Shown in pieces: positions 1 through 8,182 of a stretch of DNA of 64,000 nt. Below the pieces are notes generated by a model. It was not told the origin of the DNA and ran no database searches. It saw only the letters and a program-made list of their open reading frames with translations. The position numbers were made by a program, and so were the translations under genes. Positions within the stretch are counted from its first letter, which is position 1, and each line of letters begins with the position of its first letter. The stretch is taken from positions 124,001-188,000 of the forward strand of contig NZ_FWZT01000004.1 of assembly GCF_900177345.1 (NCBI RefSeq). The letters are read 5' to 3'. The stretch is from Pseudobacteriovorax antillogorgiicola (GTDB lineage Bacteria; Bdellovibrionota_B; Oligoflexia; Oligoflexales; Oligoflexaceae).

Positions 1-565
1 GAGCGCAACAGAAGTCGCAGACTTTCGCTGGGTTGATGGTTTCAAGATACCAATTCTCAAGGCTTAGTAGGCTTTGATAGCGATCTAGTTGATCTTTACC
101 TTCACGCTTTAGGTTTTTCAAACGTTCCTCAGCCGGAGTATTCATGTAGATCTTGAAATCAAAGTACTGGCTGAATTCTTGCTTCGAAATAAAGCTGCCT
201 TCCAGAATGATATCCTTACTTGGAAGGCATAGTTGGAGTAATTTTTCGCTATTTTCTGTATTGCTGTCCCGTGGGGTGTAGGCTATGGGTCGGCCACTGG
301 TTGTGGGACGTAGGATCTTTTCCTCAATCTCGTCCCAGTGATATAGCTTGGCGAATTGTTCCTCAGGACTGGAATCCTCAGCGATCGTACCAAGGAAATG
401 GCTGGCTTTGACGACTTGAGCTCCACAAGCACGGGCCAGTGCCTGGGCTAATGCCGTTTTGCCGGAACCCGGGCAACCATCAATACTTATTAGCTTTGGT
501 CTGGCTTTTTCAATGCTTTCTAACTGACCCACTATGCGGCAGAGAACCGAATCGAATGTCGGCAC
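1..565 (-). CDS. P-loop nucleoside/uridine kinase-like protein (3' end cut by window edge)
   Basis: This reading frame runs off the left edge, so the C-terminus is missing. Translation from a GTG start at 565 gives about 188 residues. A Walker A motif GCPGSGKT lies at residues 30-37, and the C-terminal half seen here has a conserved-looking stretch reading ILEGSFISKQEF followed by YMNTPAEERL. This order (N-terminal P-loop, later 'ILEG' strand, then a lid-like region) is typical of uridine kinase/AAA-type small-molecule kinases that phosphorylate nucleosides or related substrates in the cytoplasm. The GTG start is supported by a GGAG located eight bases upstream. The exact substrate cannot be read from the sequence. 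The next gene downstream in the same direction lies outside the window. Confidence 0.75.
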   Translation of the reverse strand, partial: MPTFDSVLCRIVGQLESIEKARPKLISIDGCPGSGKTALAQALARACGAQVVKASHFLGTIAEDSSPEEQFAKLYHWDEIEEKILRPTTSGRPIAYTPRDSNTENSEKLLQLCLPSKDIILEGSFISKQEFSQYFDFKIYMNTPAEERLKNLKREGKDQLDRYQSLLSLENWYLETINPAKVCDFCCA

Positions 566-700
566 GTTGAAGTCTCCTTGAAGGGGTTCTTTGATATTAT
601 CGCAGATGTGGCAGCAATGAACAAACAGGGCTACCGTCTCGATGATTGAGACGGGAGTGGTTGGGGATATAGTGAGCTTAAAGTCTCTCAGGCTAGAGCA

Positions 701-1000
701 CTAAGAACTTTTCTTAAATTGGTTGAGAATACGAATACTCTCTTGAACGAGTTCTTGACTCAAACCAGGTACCTTATTGATGTGGCACTGACCAAAGTCA
801 CCATGGGGATAGCCAAAGCCCAGGTCTGTGAGAATGGTTTGGAGGATTTCAAAATCTTCGTTCTCTAATGTCTTTCCCTGTTCCTTAAACTTGCTTTCAA
901 TCAACTTCCGCGCTGCCATGATGTTTCCACAATGGAGAGAATCGTGACAAAGTGAGCAATCGTGGATGATTGATTTCTTATCCTTGGTCTTGTCGGTCAT
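701..1000 (-). CDS. Small cysteine/histidine-containing hypothetical protein
   Basis: This 99-residue protein is not recognised. It has a cluster reading HDCSLCHDSLHC near residues 14-25, with a further Cys-x-His (QCHINK) near residue 71. This could bind a metal or a haem-like group, although no complete CxxCH motif is present (the pair is CSLCH, that is C-x-x-C-H, so a haem site is not excluded). There is no signal peptide, which argues against a c-type cytochrome. The gene begins 11 bases after the stop of the NtrC-type regulator and is almost certainly cotranscribed with it. A role linked to that two-component system is inferred from position only. Confidence 0.65.
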   Translation of the reverse strand: MTDKTKDKKSIIHDCSLCHDSLHCGNIMAARKLIESKFKEQGKTLENEDFEILQTILTDLGFGYPHGDFGQCHINKVPGLSQELVQESIRILNQFKKSS

Positions 1001-1011
1001 GGCCCATCCTC

Positions 1012-2529
1012 CTAGTGATTGAGAATCCCGTATTTTTCTAGGCGATAGCGAAAGGTATGCCTTGAGATACCTAGCAGCGCTGCCGCCTTGGTCTGATTAT
1101 TTCGAGCTTTATCTAAAGCTTGGATGAGCAAACTTTTCTCTAATCCTTCCAGGTTGAGTCCAGACTCTGGTAAATGGAAGGTTTCATCGCTAAGGCTCAT
1201 AGCGACGCTTTGATTGCTATCACCATAGTAAGATCCACCATTGCTATGGGTACTGTGTAAACCATGTCCATTGTGAGAGGTGGGAGGCACCTGGCTGACT
1301 TGTGGTTCTGGTTTCGGCTTCTGAGATCTTGGAGTGTCGAGTGTGATGTGATCCACCTCAAGATGATCGGGGCTATGAAACACCAAAGCTCTTTCCAGAA
1401 CATTTTTTAGCTCCCGAATATTGCCAGGCCAGCTATGATTTTTTAGCATTGATTTTACTGCATGACCGACTTCGGGAGACTTTATCTCCAGGTCTTTGGA
1501 GATTTTATCAACAAAGAAGTCGACAAGATCATCGACATCTTCCAGTCGATCCCGAAGAGGGGGTATTTCTACAGGTAGCGCACTGAGTCGATAATATAAA
1601 TCGGCGCGAAACTGCTTTTCGTGAATTTCGTCGAGGAGGTCTCGGTTGGTAGCACAAACGATTCTTGCATTGAACACAATGTCTTTGGTGCCGCCGAGAC
1701 GTTTGAAGCGACGGTATTCCAAGGCTCTGAGCAATTTAGTTTGCAGCTTCATAGGCATCTCCCCAATCTCATCAAGGAAGATAGTTCCGTTTTGAGCCAT
1801 TTCGAAAAGCCCTAGCTTGCGGTCGCGGGCATCGGTAAAGGCACCTTTTTCGTAGCCAAATAACTCACTTTCTAAGAGATTCTCTGGAATACTTGCGCAG
1901 TTTATTTCAACGAAGGGTGCGGCGGCGCGATCAGACCAATCGTGCACAGCGCGAGCAGCTAGCTCCTTACCACTACCGCTTTCTCCAGTGATCAAAACGG
2001 TATTCGCTTTTGAGTTTGCAATACGCCTCAGCTGCTCTTTTACTTTCATCATAGCTGGCGATTTACCAATGATCTTAAATGGGTCTCGGGGACGCTCAAA
2101 TCCCGTGAGGCGATTCACCTTTTGGCGTAACATGGAAAGTTCCGACGCTCGTTTCACTGATGCAATCAGGCTCTTCATATCAAAAGGTTTTTGCAGATAG
2201 TCGAAGGCACCGAGACGCAAGGCATCGATGGCTGACTCCACAGCGCCATGTGCGGTAATAAGGATCACTGGCATATCAGGCTTCTCATGACGCCACTTTT
2301 TGAGTAGCTCCATGCCGTTACCATCAGGTAGGCGCAGGTCGCAGATGGCAACATCAGGATTGACACGATTGAAGGCTTCGATAGCCGTTCGAAGTGAGTT
2401 TGCGGCATGAACATCAGCGCCATGAGCCTTTAACTCTGTTTCAATGGACCACGCGAGAATCTCTTCATCGTCAACAATCAAAACCTTGCTATCTTGAAAG
2501 ATTTCTTGCTCTGGATTTTTAGGCATCAT
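1012..2529 (-). CDS. NtrC-family sigma-54-dependent response regulator
   Basis: The protein has 505 residues and the classic three-part layout. The receiver domain covers roughly residues 14-130 with acidic D20/D21, phosphoacceptor D64 and K114. The AAA+ domain has Walker A GESGSGKE at 182-189 and a Walker B region FLDEIGEM near 251-258. A Fis-type helix-turn-helix lies at about 463-500. The sigma-54 contact loop reads GAFTDA at 229-234 rather than the canonical GAFTGA, which is a known variant but worth noting. An AGGAG precedes two adjacent ATG codons (2529 and 2526); the second has better spacing. It is transcribed divergently from a PAS-histidine kinase 245 bases away, which is its likely partner. 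Its target genes cannot be told from the sequence. Confidence 0.93.
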   Translation of the reverse strand: MMPKNPEQEIFQDSKVLIVDDEEILAWSIETELKAHGADVHAANSLRTAIEAFNRVNPDVAICDLRLPDGNGMELLKKWRHEKPDMPVILITAHGAVESAIDALRLGAFDYLQKPFDMKSLIASVKRASELSMLRQKVNRLTGFERPRDPFKIIGKSPAMMKVKEQLRRIANSKANTVLITGESGSGKELAARAVHDWSDRAAAPFVEINCASIPENLLESELFGYEKGAFTDARDRKLGLFEMAQNGTIFLDEIGEMPMKLQTKLLRALEYRRFKRLGGTKDIVFNARIVCATNRDLLDEIHEKQFRADLYYRLSALPVEIPPLRDRLEDVDDLVDFFVDKISKDLEIKSPEVGHAVKSMLKNHSWPGNIRELKNVLERALVFHSPDHLEVDHITLDTPRSQKPKPEPQVSQVPPTSHNGHGLHSTHSNGGSYYGDSNQSVAMSLSDETFHLPESGLNLEGLEKSLLIQALDKARNNQTKAAALLGISRHTFRYRLEKYGILNH

Positions 2530-2774
2530 TTGCTCCTGCGGTTTACCTTCTAAATCTGTTAATCAAGTTCCATACCATGGGCTAAGATCTAGTAATTATA
2601 GTAGCTTACTTTGTAAATGTAGGATGAATAGAGTCAAATGCCACGACAATGTTTAATATAACACAGAATACAGAGTCATATGGTCCTGTGAAAAGGAGCA
2701 GATTAAAAGCTGTTAAATTAGTATGATGCGCTCCCAAGACGATTGCCGTGCCAAACTCCAAAACAGGAGATTCC

Positions 2775-4193
2775 ATGACTATTGAGGTCGCAGCTTTAAA
2801 AAAATTGGTTAGTTTTATCCATTTGCCTGTGGTGGTGTTGAGCCAAAACCAAACTATCGTCATGATGAGTGATTCCGCGCGAGACAAGCTGGGTTTGAAG
2901 GGTAAACTTGAAGGCAAAAGCTTTTCCACCTTGAGCGGCAAGGGAAGCTCATTTGAGGAGCTACAGAACATGGTCGTTGCTGCTGTTGGTGGTGCTACGT
3001 TTCAAGGCGATCTTTGGCGCATGATCCCACAAGATGATGGCCAAACCATCTATGTTGGTGGCATTGATAATGGATACTGGCAAGAGCAACTGAATATTTC
3101 CGCGCGAACGATTCGAGATCATAAGCGAGCACTAGACTTAAGCTCTATTGTGGCAATCACGGATGCCCGTGGGGTCATCTCCTATGTGAATGATACCTTC
3201 TGCCGAATCTCCGAATACGATCGATCGGAGCTGATTGGTAAAACCCATGCTGTTGTGAATTCCGGATACCATTCTCCAGAGTTTTTTAAAGATCTATGGA
3301 AAACCATTGCTACGGGTCAGGTATGGAAAGGCGAAGTTAAAAATCGAGCGAAGTCCGGTAGGGAGTATTGGGTCAACACTACTATCGTGCCTTTTCTGGA
3401 TCAGAAGGGGCGACCTTATCAATATATCGCCATTCGTCAGGATATCACCGAACAGGTTGCTTTCAAGGAGGCGATCGAGCGCCAGAGAACCAATAACATG
3501 CATGCTGAAAAAATGGTTTCTTTGGGCGAGATGGCAGCGGGAATCGCTCATGAACTTGGTAACCCAGCTGCGTCTATTCAAGCTTGGCTCGATGTGATGG
3601 AATCTCATCTGCTTCGGGGTGAAGTTGATCTCGATCGTTTTTTAAAAACCCTGCCTAAGGTTCGTGCAGATGCAGTAAGAATCAAGGATATCATCCGCGG
3701 TATGCTAACCTATGCTCGCGACGGCTCGAAAGACCCGTATATGTCCGAAAGTTTGGCTAAGTTAGTGAAATTGGTACAGGACTATTGCTCGTTTAAGTTT
3801 AAGAAGATGCAAATAGATTTCACTTTCGAGATGGAGAACCCCTATCTGGAGCTGGAGTGTCGACTTTCTGAAATGACACAAGTCTTTGTAAACCTTATCA
3901 TCAATGCCTGCGATGCGATCAAGGATTTGGATGAGCGGTGGATTCGAATCAAGGTTGCAGAGCTTGATGACCAACTTGAAATTCATGTGATCGACAGCGG
4001 CTTCGGGATTGAAGCGGAGGTGGCAGATAAAATTTTTAATCCGTTCTACACAACGAAACCTGTGGGACAAGGCACAGGGTTGGGGCTCAGTATCGTGACA
4101 TCCATTGTGGAAGGGCATCAGGGGAGCCTTAGGCTAGACTCAGGTCAAGCTCACACTTGCTTTATAATCCGACTGCCGAAGAAACAAAAGTAG
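2775..4193 (+). CDS. PAS-domain sensor histidine kinase
   Basis: The start at ATG 2775 is preferred because AGGAGA sits five bases upstream; an in-frame GTG at 2748 lacks this. The 472-residue product has no obvious membrane segment and is probably cytoplasmic. A weakly PAS-like N-terminal region is followed by a clear PAS domain at about 122-225, with the usual block ending YIAIRQDITEQ. The dimerisation/phosphoacceptor helix has His259 in the motif GIAHELGNP, and the ATPase domain follows (N box LIINACDAI, G boxes SGFGIEAEV and GTGLGLSIV). This is the ATP-dependent kinase that probably phosphorylates the divergently encoded NtrC-type regulator. The shared 245-base spacer would hold both promoters. 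Confidence 0.92.
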   Translation: MTIEVAALKKLVSFIHLPVVVLSQNQTIVMMSDSARDKLGLKGKLEGKSFSTLSGKGSSFEELQNMVVAAVGGATFQGDLWRMIPQDDGQTIYVGGIDNGYWQEQLNISARTIRDHKRALDLSSIVAITDARGVISYVNDTFCRISEYDRSELIGKTHAVVNSGYHSPEFFKDLWKTIATGQVWKGEVKNRAKSGREYWVNTTIVPFLDQKGRPYQYIAIRQDITEQVAFKEAIERQRTNNMHAEKMVSLGEMAAGIAHELGNPAASIQAWLDVMESHLLRGEVDLDRFLKTLPKVRADAVRIKDIIRGMLTYARDGSKDPYMSESLAKLVKLVQDYCSFKFKKMQIDFTFEMENPYLELECRLSEMTQVFVNLIINACDAIKDLDERWIRIKVAELDDQLEIHVIDSGFGIEAEVADKIFNPFYTTKPVGQGTGLGLSIVTSIVEGHQGSLRLDSGQAHTCFIIRLPKKQK

Positions 4194-4201
4194 GATTCCC
4201 T

Positions 4202-4218
4202 TGTTTAAGACTTAAACA
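4202..4218. promoter_or_regulatory. Perfect 8+1+8 palindrome, operator-like
   Basis: Just after the kinase stop codon, TGTTTAAG and CTTAAACA are perfectly complementary around a single A. No T-run follows, so a terminator is unlikely. The size and the one-base centre are typical of a dimeric DNA-binding protein site. The site lies about 175 bases upstream of the small lipoprotein gene. Its function is inference. Confidence 0.45.
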
Positions 4219-4391
4219 TCCGTTGAGCTTATTCGTATATCGATTCGGTTACCTTTTAAGCTTGGCGGAACGGATTTTAATAAAAATAGCAACTTAAGAT
4301 AAGCCCGCACCAGATCGACTTTGGCCCGGTCCTTGAATTCTTACTAGTGACCGTTAGGTTTTTACACGAATTTTTGGACGGAGTTGTAATC

Positions 4392-4553
4392 GTGAAAAAC
4401 ACAAAATTGTTCTTAGCTGTTGTTGTTCTATCTCTCGCTGGTGTTGCTTGTAGTCACAATCAAGAAAAATCTTGGGACGACTTCGTCAAGCAGCCTGGCG
4501 CTAAAAAGGTTGAAAAGAAATTAGACGACAAGAAGCAAGCTCCTGAAGCTTAA
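4392..4553 (+). CDS. Small predicted lipoprotein
   Basis: The GTG start at 4392 is chosen because GGAG lies eight bases upstream and because it puts a Lys-containing n-region directly before a hydrophobic stretch. The 53-residue precursor has a signal peptide ending LAGVAC, with Cys as the probable lipidated residue; the residue at -3 (Gly) is not ideal for a lipobox. The mature part is about 34 residues, very polar and lysine/aspartate-rich (for example KKVEKKLDDKK). No family is recognised. A rho-independent terminator lies directly downstream, so this is probably a monocistronic unit. Confidence 0.7.
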   Translation: MKNTKLFLAVVVLSLAGVACSHNQEKSWDDFVKQPGAKKVEKKLDDKKQAPEA

Positions 4554-4573
4554 CTTTTGGTTTTTGAAAAATA

Positions 4574-4607
4574 CTTCGCTTGTGGCAACTTAGCTACGCA
4601 AGCGAAG
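4574..4607. terminator. Rho-independent terminator, probably bidirectional
   Basis: A perfect 9-bp stem (CTTCGCTTG and CAAGCGAAG) with a 16-base loop is followed by ATTTTT on the plus strand. It lies between the small lipoprotein gene and the convergent dual-receiver kinase and could serve both. Confidence 0.65.
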
Positions 4608-4628
4608 ATTTTTCGCTTTTCCATTCTT

Positions 4629-6170
4629 CTAAGCCGCCAGATCATCTTTCTTAGCAACATCCTTAGCTTTCGGAAGAAAAACTGTAAATATAGAACCCTT
4701 GCCGATTTCGGACTCAACCGATATGGAGCCACCGTGGACATCTGTGATTTGCTTGCAAATAGAGAGTCCAAGCCCAGTTGATGTTTCCCCTTGAGTTCCG
4801 GGGCGAGAGGCCTCAGAAAATGGCTGGAAGATCGTTTCGATTTTATCTTCAGGGATTCCAATCCCTGAGTCTTCGACACTTAGTTGTAGGAACCCCCCAT
4901 CAGCTTCAACTAATGAAATGGAGATGTTGCCGTCCTGAGGGGTAAACTTGATGGCGTTACTGCTTAGATTATGGAATAAGCGGATCAGAGCTGACTCATT
5001 GCCGTTGACCCGAGCATTCGGATGGAAAGTAGCAGTAAGTTTGATATTCTTAATCGTTGCGAGCTTGGTCATTGGCTCAAGGACGCTATTAAAAAGCTTG
5101 TCTAGTTGTAGTACCTTGGTATCCATATCATTTTTGGTGTGCTCTAGCTTCGTAAGTGCTGCTATGTCTTGAATCAAGTGAGTTTGAACATCAACACATT
5201 TGAGAATCGATCCGAGATCCTTTACCAAAGACGGAGGCAGATCGTCATTGTCCTCCATAATGAGCTGGGTATAGCCAGTAATCGCTGCGAGAGGAGCCTT
5301 CAGATCATGGGAGCAGGCAGCCAAGAGCTGATTTTTACTCTCATGAATGGCTTCCAGTTCGCCTACTGCCTTCTTCAACTTCTTACGCTGATTCAAAAAG
5401 TTTATATGAGAGCTGATGCGAGCGAGTAGCTCTTCTTTCAGGTAGGGCTTATTCAGATAGTCAGAAGCTCCAGCCTCGAAAGCTTGTTTCAATGTGGTTC
5501 GACAATCTTCAGATGTGAGAACGATGATCGGCATATCTTTCTTACCGAGTTTCACTCTCACGTTTTGGCAAAGCTCGATACCATCCATCTCTGGCATGAC
5601 TAGATCTGTCAGGAGGATGTCGTAGGGTTCGGGATTTCTTTGCAACTCTTCAAATGCTTCGCTGCCATTAGGAAATGCTTTGGAAGCAATCCCAACGGAA
5701 GAGATATGGTGAATTAAGAGATCTCTCGCAGTCTTGGAATCCTCTGCTATAAGAGCAGTCATCCCTGAAAAAACAACTTGAGGCTGGAGGATGCGATTCA
5801 CTGTGGGGACTAGGTGATCTCTAAGGTCTGCCTTAACGATGTAATCTGTTGCCCCAGCCAGGAATCCCTTATTGCGGCTTTCCATATTATCTTTCGCTGA
5901 AACCAAAATAATCGGAACCAAAGTGAATTCGTCGCCCTTATGAAGGGTTTCTTCGATGATTCGGATGGCTCGACAGGTTTCGAAGCCATCAAAGTGAGGC
6001 ATGGTTACATCCAAGACAATGAGATCTAGATCAAGACTAAAGTTCTCGGCTGCGACTCGACCGCTTTCGCATTCAATCACGTCATAACCAGCTTGGGAAA
6101 GTTCCGCGTGCAAAAACGATCGCGAAACCTTACTGTCATCAATGACTTGAATCTTGAACGAATTCGTCAT
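4629..6170 (-). CDS. Dual-receiver histidine kinase (REC-REC-HisKA-HATPase)
   Basis: The 513-residue protein has two receiver domains first and the kinase last, the reverse of the common hybrid order. Receiver 1 (about 5-125) has phosphoacceptor D54 in VLDVTMPHF. Receiver 2 (about 135-255) has LTDLVMPEMDG. A short coiled linker leads to the HisKA helix with the H box CSHDLKAPL, then a HATPase domain with N box LSSNAIKF and G boxes DSGIGIPED and TGLGLSICK. No membrane segment is visible, so the kinase is probably cytoplasmic and controlled by phosphotransfer onto its own receivers from another kinase. A GGAGG-like sequence precedes the ATG at 6170. No partner gene is adjacent. Confidence 0.92.
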   Translation of the reverse strand: MTNSFKIQVIDDSKVSRSFLHAELSQAGYDVIECESGRVAAENFSLDLDLIVLDVTMPHFDGFETCRAIRIIEETLHKGDEFTLVPIILVSAKDNMESRNKGFLAGATDYIVKADLRDHLVPTVNRILQPQVVFSGMTALIAEDSKTARDLLIHHISSVGIASKAFPNGSEAFEELQRNPEPYDILLTDLVMPEMDGIELCQNVRVKLGKKDMPIIVLTSEDCRTTLKQAFEAGASDYLNKPYLKEELLARISSHINFLNQRKKLKKAVGELEAIHESKNQLLAACSHDLKAPLAAITGYTQLIMEDNDDLPPSLVKDLGSILKCVDVQTHLIQDIAALTKLEHTKNDMDTKVLQLDKLFNSVLEPMTKLATIKNIKLTATFHPNARVNGNESALIRLFHNLSSNAIKFTPQDGNISISLVEADGGFLQLSVEDSGIGIPEDKIETIFQPFSEASRPGTQGETSTGLGLSICKQITDVHGGSISVESEIGKGSIFTVFLPKAKDVAKKDDLAA

Positions 6171-6555
6171 TCTAACCTCCTGGACCGACTATCGGAGCTT
6201 CCTGAGGGATGTTAAGTCTAGGCTTGAAAAAAATCAGCCTCTTTAACCAAAGCCACCGGGTGTTTGCGAGAATGCTGGGAGTTATTGTTAAGGTACAGAT
6301 ATAATGGAACATATCGAGCCTTTTGAGCTGATTCGATACGGCGAGAATCGACCTTTTTTCGGCAGAACTTTGGCTGTGAGCTAGCTAAACATCATAAACG
6401 AAAAGACAAATCCCAAGGTCAAGGTCTGGCTATCAGATCTGTGAACGAAGCGTCGAATACTAACATACTGTAAATAAATATACTTTTGCTGGTACAGCTC
6501 ATGCATTTCTTCGCCAGATTCACAATAAATTGATATTAGTTATTTGAGGGACGTG
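6171..6555. other. Divergent intergenic region, 385 bases
   Basis: This spacer separates the minus-strand dual-receiver kinase from the plus-strand DM9 lipoprotein and must hold promoters for both. It is A/T-rich. I see no gene, no convincing terminator and no well-spaced -35/-10 pair that I would defend. Confidence 0.5.
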
Positions 6556-7617
6556 ATGTGGACATTGGCGGGATGGTTGATACGGTTATTTTCAGTTTCA
6601 GTCTTGGGTATTTTGGGATGCAACAATAGTAGCCTTGTCGATGCAGTGCAGACAGGAAAGACTAGCGAAGCTCAGGACGATGACGTTCGCGAGCGAGAGG
6701 ATGAGGCTGTCTCGACTCCGGTCAATGTTAGTGGTGCCTATCTATATTGCCAAGTGAACCAGCCAGCAATAGCCGACGACCCAGGAATCATAGGGTGTGC
6801 GATTCAAGATATCGAAAGCAATGAAAAACTCGATCTTGGCGAATGGAATGACGATATCGTCTGGCAACCTCAGGTAAACGACTCTCAGATTCGCATTGAA
6901 ACGCAGACTCAGAAACAGAGTTCTGCGTGGCATGCCCTGCACCTGATTCAAGGTGAAAGTGCAGACCAAGTCAATGAGGCGATGGCAAAGATTTGGTTTA
7001 AGGCAGCTGTCCCTGGAAGAATTCCCTTAGAATCCAATCAGGCTGGCCCCCAGGAAGCGGTGGAGTTTGTCGAAGAAGCCGCGACAATGGTCGATCAAGT
7101 TTTAGAATGGCAAGCTTTAACTGGTGAAGCTGTTCCCACTAATGCTGTTCCCGGCGGCTCAGAGCATCGTGGTTTAGTGCCTTTTACGGTTTGTCGCAAC
7201 TACCATAGTGGAGGCGTGATTCCAGGGAAACTGGCCCCTCATCATCTTGATTCTTCACGATCCATTTGCCGGACAGCTTTGGATGGTGCTACCTTTCTAT
7301 CTGTAAATTCCCAGTTCGAACTGCTCTATCATTACGATGTTTTAGTCGAAAAACCCGAGGATGAGTATCAATGGATCTCCTCAAGTGATGGCAACGTGCC
7401 CGAGAAAGCAGTGATAACGGGACGGCTTGCAGATGGAACAGCTCTGTACTCTTGCCGAAACCTTGAAGCCGGCCCCCCACCCGTAGCAGAGGATCGAACG
7501 AATGATCCAGCAGGGGAGCAAACCCCCGGCTACCTTGCTGATGGCGCTACAGACTGTGTTCATGAGTACTATGGTGAAAAGCGCTCGACCAGTTATGAGG
7601 TGCTCGTCAAGCAATAA
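6556..7617 (+). CDS. DM9-repeat (DUF3421) lipoprotein, paralogue 1
   Basis: ATG 6556 is preferred because GAGGG lies five bases upstream. The 353-residue precursor begins with a hydrophobic signal sequence ending ILGCN, a likely lipobox. An acidic linker (about 25-45) leads to a beta-rich region, and the C-terminal 170 residues hold two DM9-type repeats. The first runs from WQALTGEAVP through TVCRN and GGVIPGKLAP. The second has the fuller pattern GNVPEKAVITG, DGTALYSCR, PGYLADG and a final YYGEKRSTSYEVLV. DM9 repeats are known mainly from insects and molluscs, where some members bind mannose-type sugars. Binding of surface or extracellular glycans is therefore a plausible inference, not a demonstrated role. 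A paralogue lies at 35991-37103. Confidence 0.8.
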   Translation: MWTLAGWLIRLFSVSVLGILGCNNSSLVDAVQTGKTSEAQDDDVREREDEAVSTPVNVSGAYLYCQVNQPAIADDPGIIGCAIQDIESNEKLDLGEWNDDIVWQPQVNDSQIRIETQTQKQSSAWHALHLIQGESADQVNEAMAKIWFKAAVPGRIPLESNQAGPQEAVEFVEEAATMVDQVLEWQALTGEAVPTNAVPGGSEHRGLVPFTVCRNYHSGGVIPGKLAPHHLDSSRSICRTALDGATFLSVNSQFELLYHYDVLVEKPEDEYQWISSSDGNVPEKAVITGRLADGTALYSCRNLEAGPPPVAEDRTNDPAGEQTPGYLADGATDCVHEYYGEKRSTSYEVLVKQ

Positions 7618-7628
7618 GGCGCTTTATA

Positions 7629-8021
7629 CTATAGCAGGCCAAAGCCCGCCATGGCGAGGGGAACTAGGCTAGCAAGCCAAGCGAGACCCCAAATGACGCT
7701 ACGCTGCCACGATAGGTTCAAATTGTAGGCGGCGACGTAGGCAAGCCTTGCGATAATGAAGGCAAGTCCACAGCTGTGTAGAAGAGATTCAGGCTGATTA
7801 GTGACATGCCCTACGATCATGGAAGTGGCGAAAACGGGAAACGCTTCCATCGTGTTCAAGTGAGCGTTGTAAGCTCGTTGGATATCCTCAGTTTCTTCGT
7901 ACTGTTTTCTAGGATTGTAGTTATTGTATCGCTTTTTATGCTGGATGACTTTGACGACGGCTGGAGCTTTGGAAAAAACGTTAAGCAACGCTGCTAGAAA
8001 TATATAAGCAAAAACTGTCAT
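7629..8021 (-). CDS. MAPEG-family membrane protein, copy 1
   Basis: The 130-residue protein has about four hydrophobic helices and the family signature region RAYNAHLNTMEAFPVFA near residues 49-65, including the Arg, Asn and Glu used for glutathione contact in MAPEG proteins. The length is normal for bacterial members. MAPEG proteins are small trimeric membrane enzymes related to microsomal glutathione transferases. The substrate here is unknown. A GGAGG lies before the ATG at 8021. It is convergent with the DM9 gene, leaving only 11 bases between the stops. A second, more divergent MAPEG-like gene lies at 10651. Confidence 0.85.
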   Translation of the reverse strand: MTVFAYIFLAALLNVFSKAPAVVKVIQHKKRYNNYNPRKQYEETEDIQRAYNAHLNTMEAFPVFATSMIVGHVTNQPESLLHSCGLAFIIARLAYVAAYNLNLSWQRSVIWGLAWLASLVPLAMAGFGLL

Positions 8022-8182
8022 GATTGACCTCCTTATGCCTAAAGGACACGCCCTCGATCACCCAAACCAATTGCGAAGTGGATATGCCATAGCTTGTCGG
8101 AGCGTATAGGCCAGTTTATGGAAAGTCAAGGATTTCAAAACGAACTGCTGGAATTGGCAGCAGTTCCTCATCATCGTCTGAG

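Noticed and set aside
2748-2774. Extension of the histidine kinase to a GTG start at 2748
   Set aside because: The ATG at 2775 has a much better ribosome-binding site.
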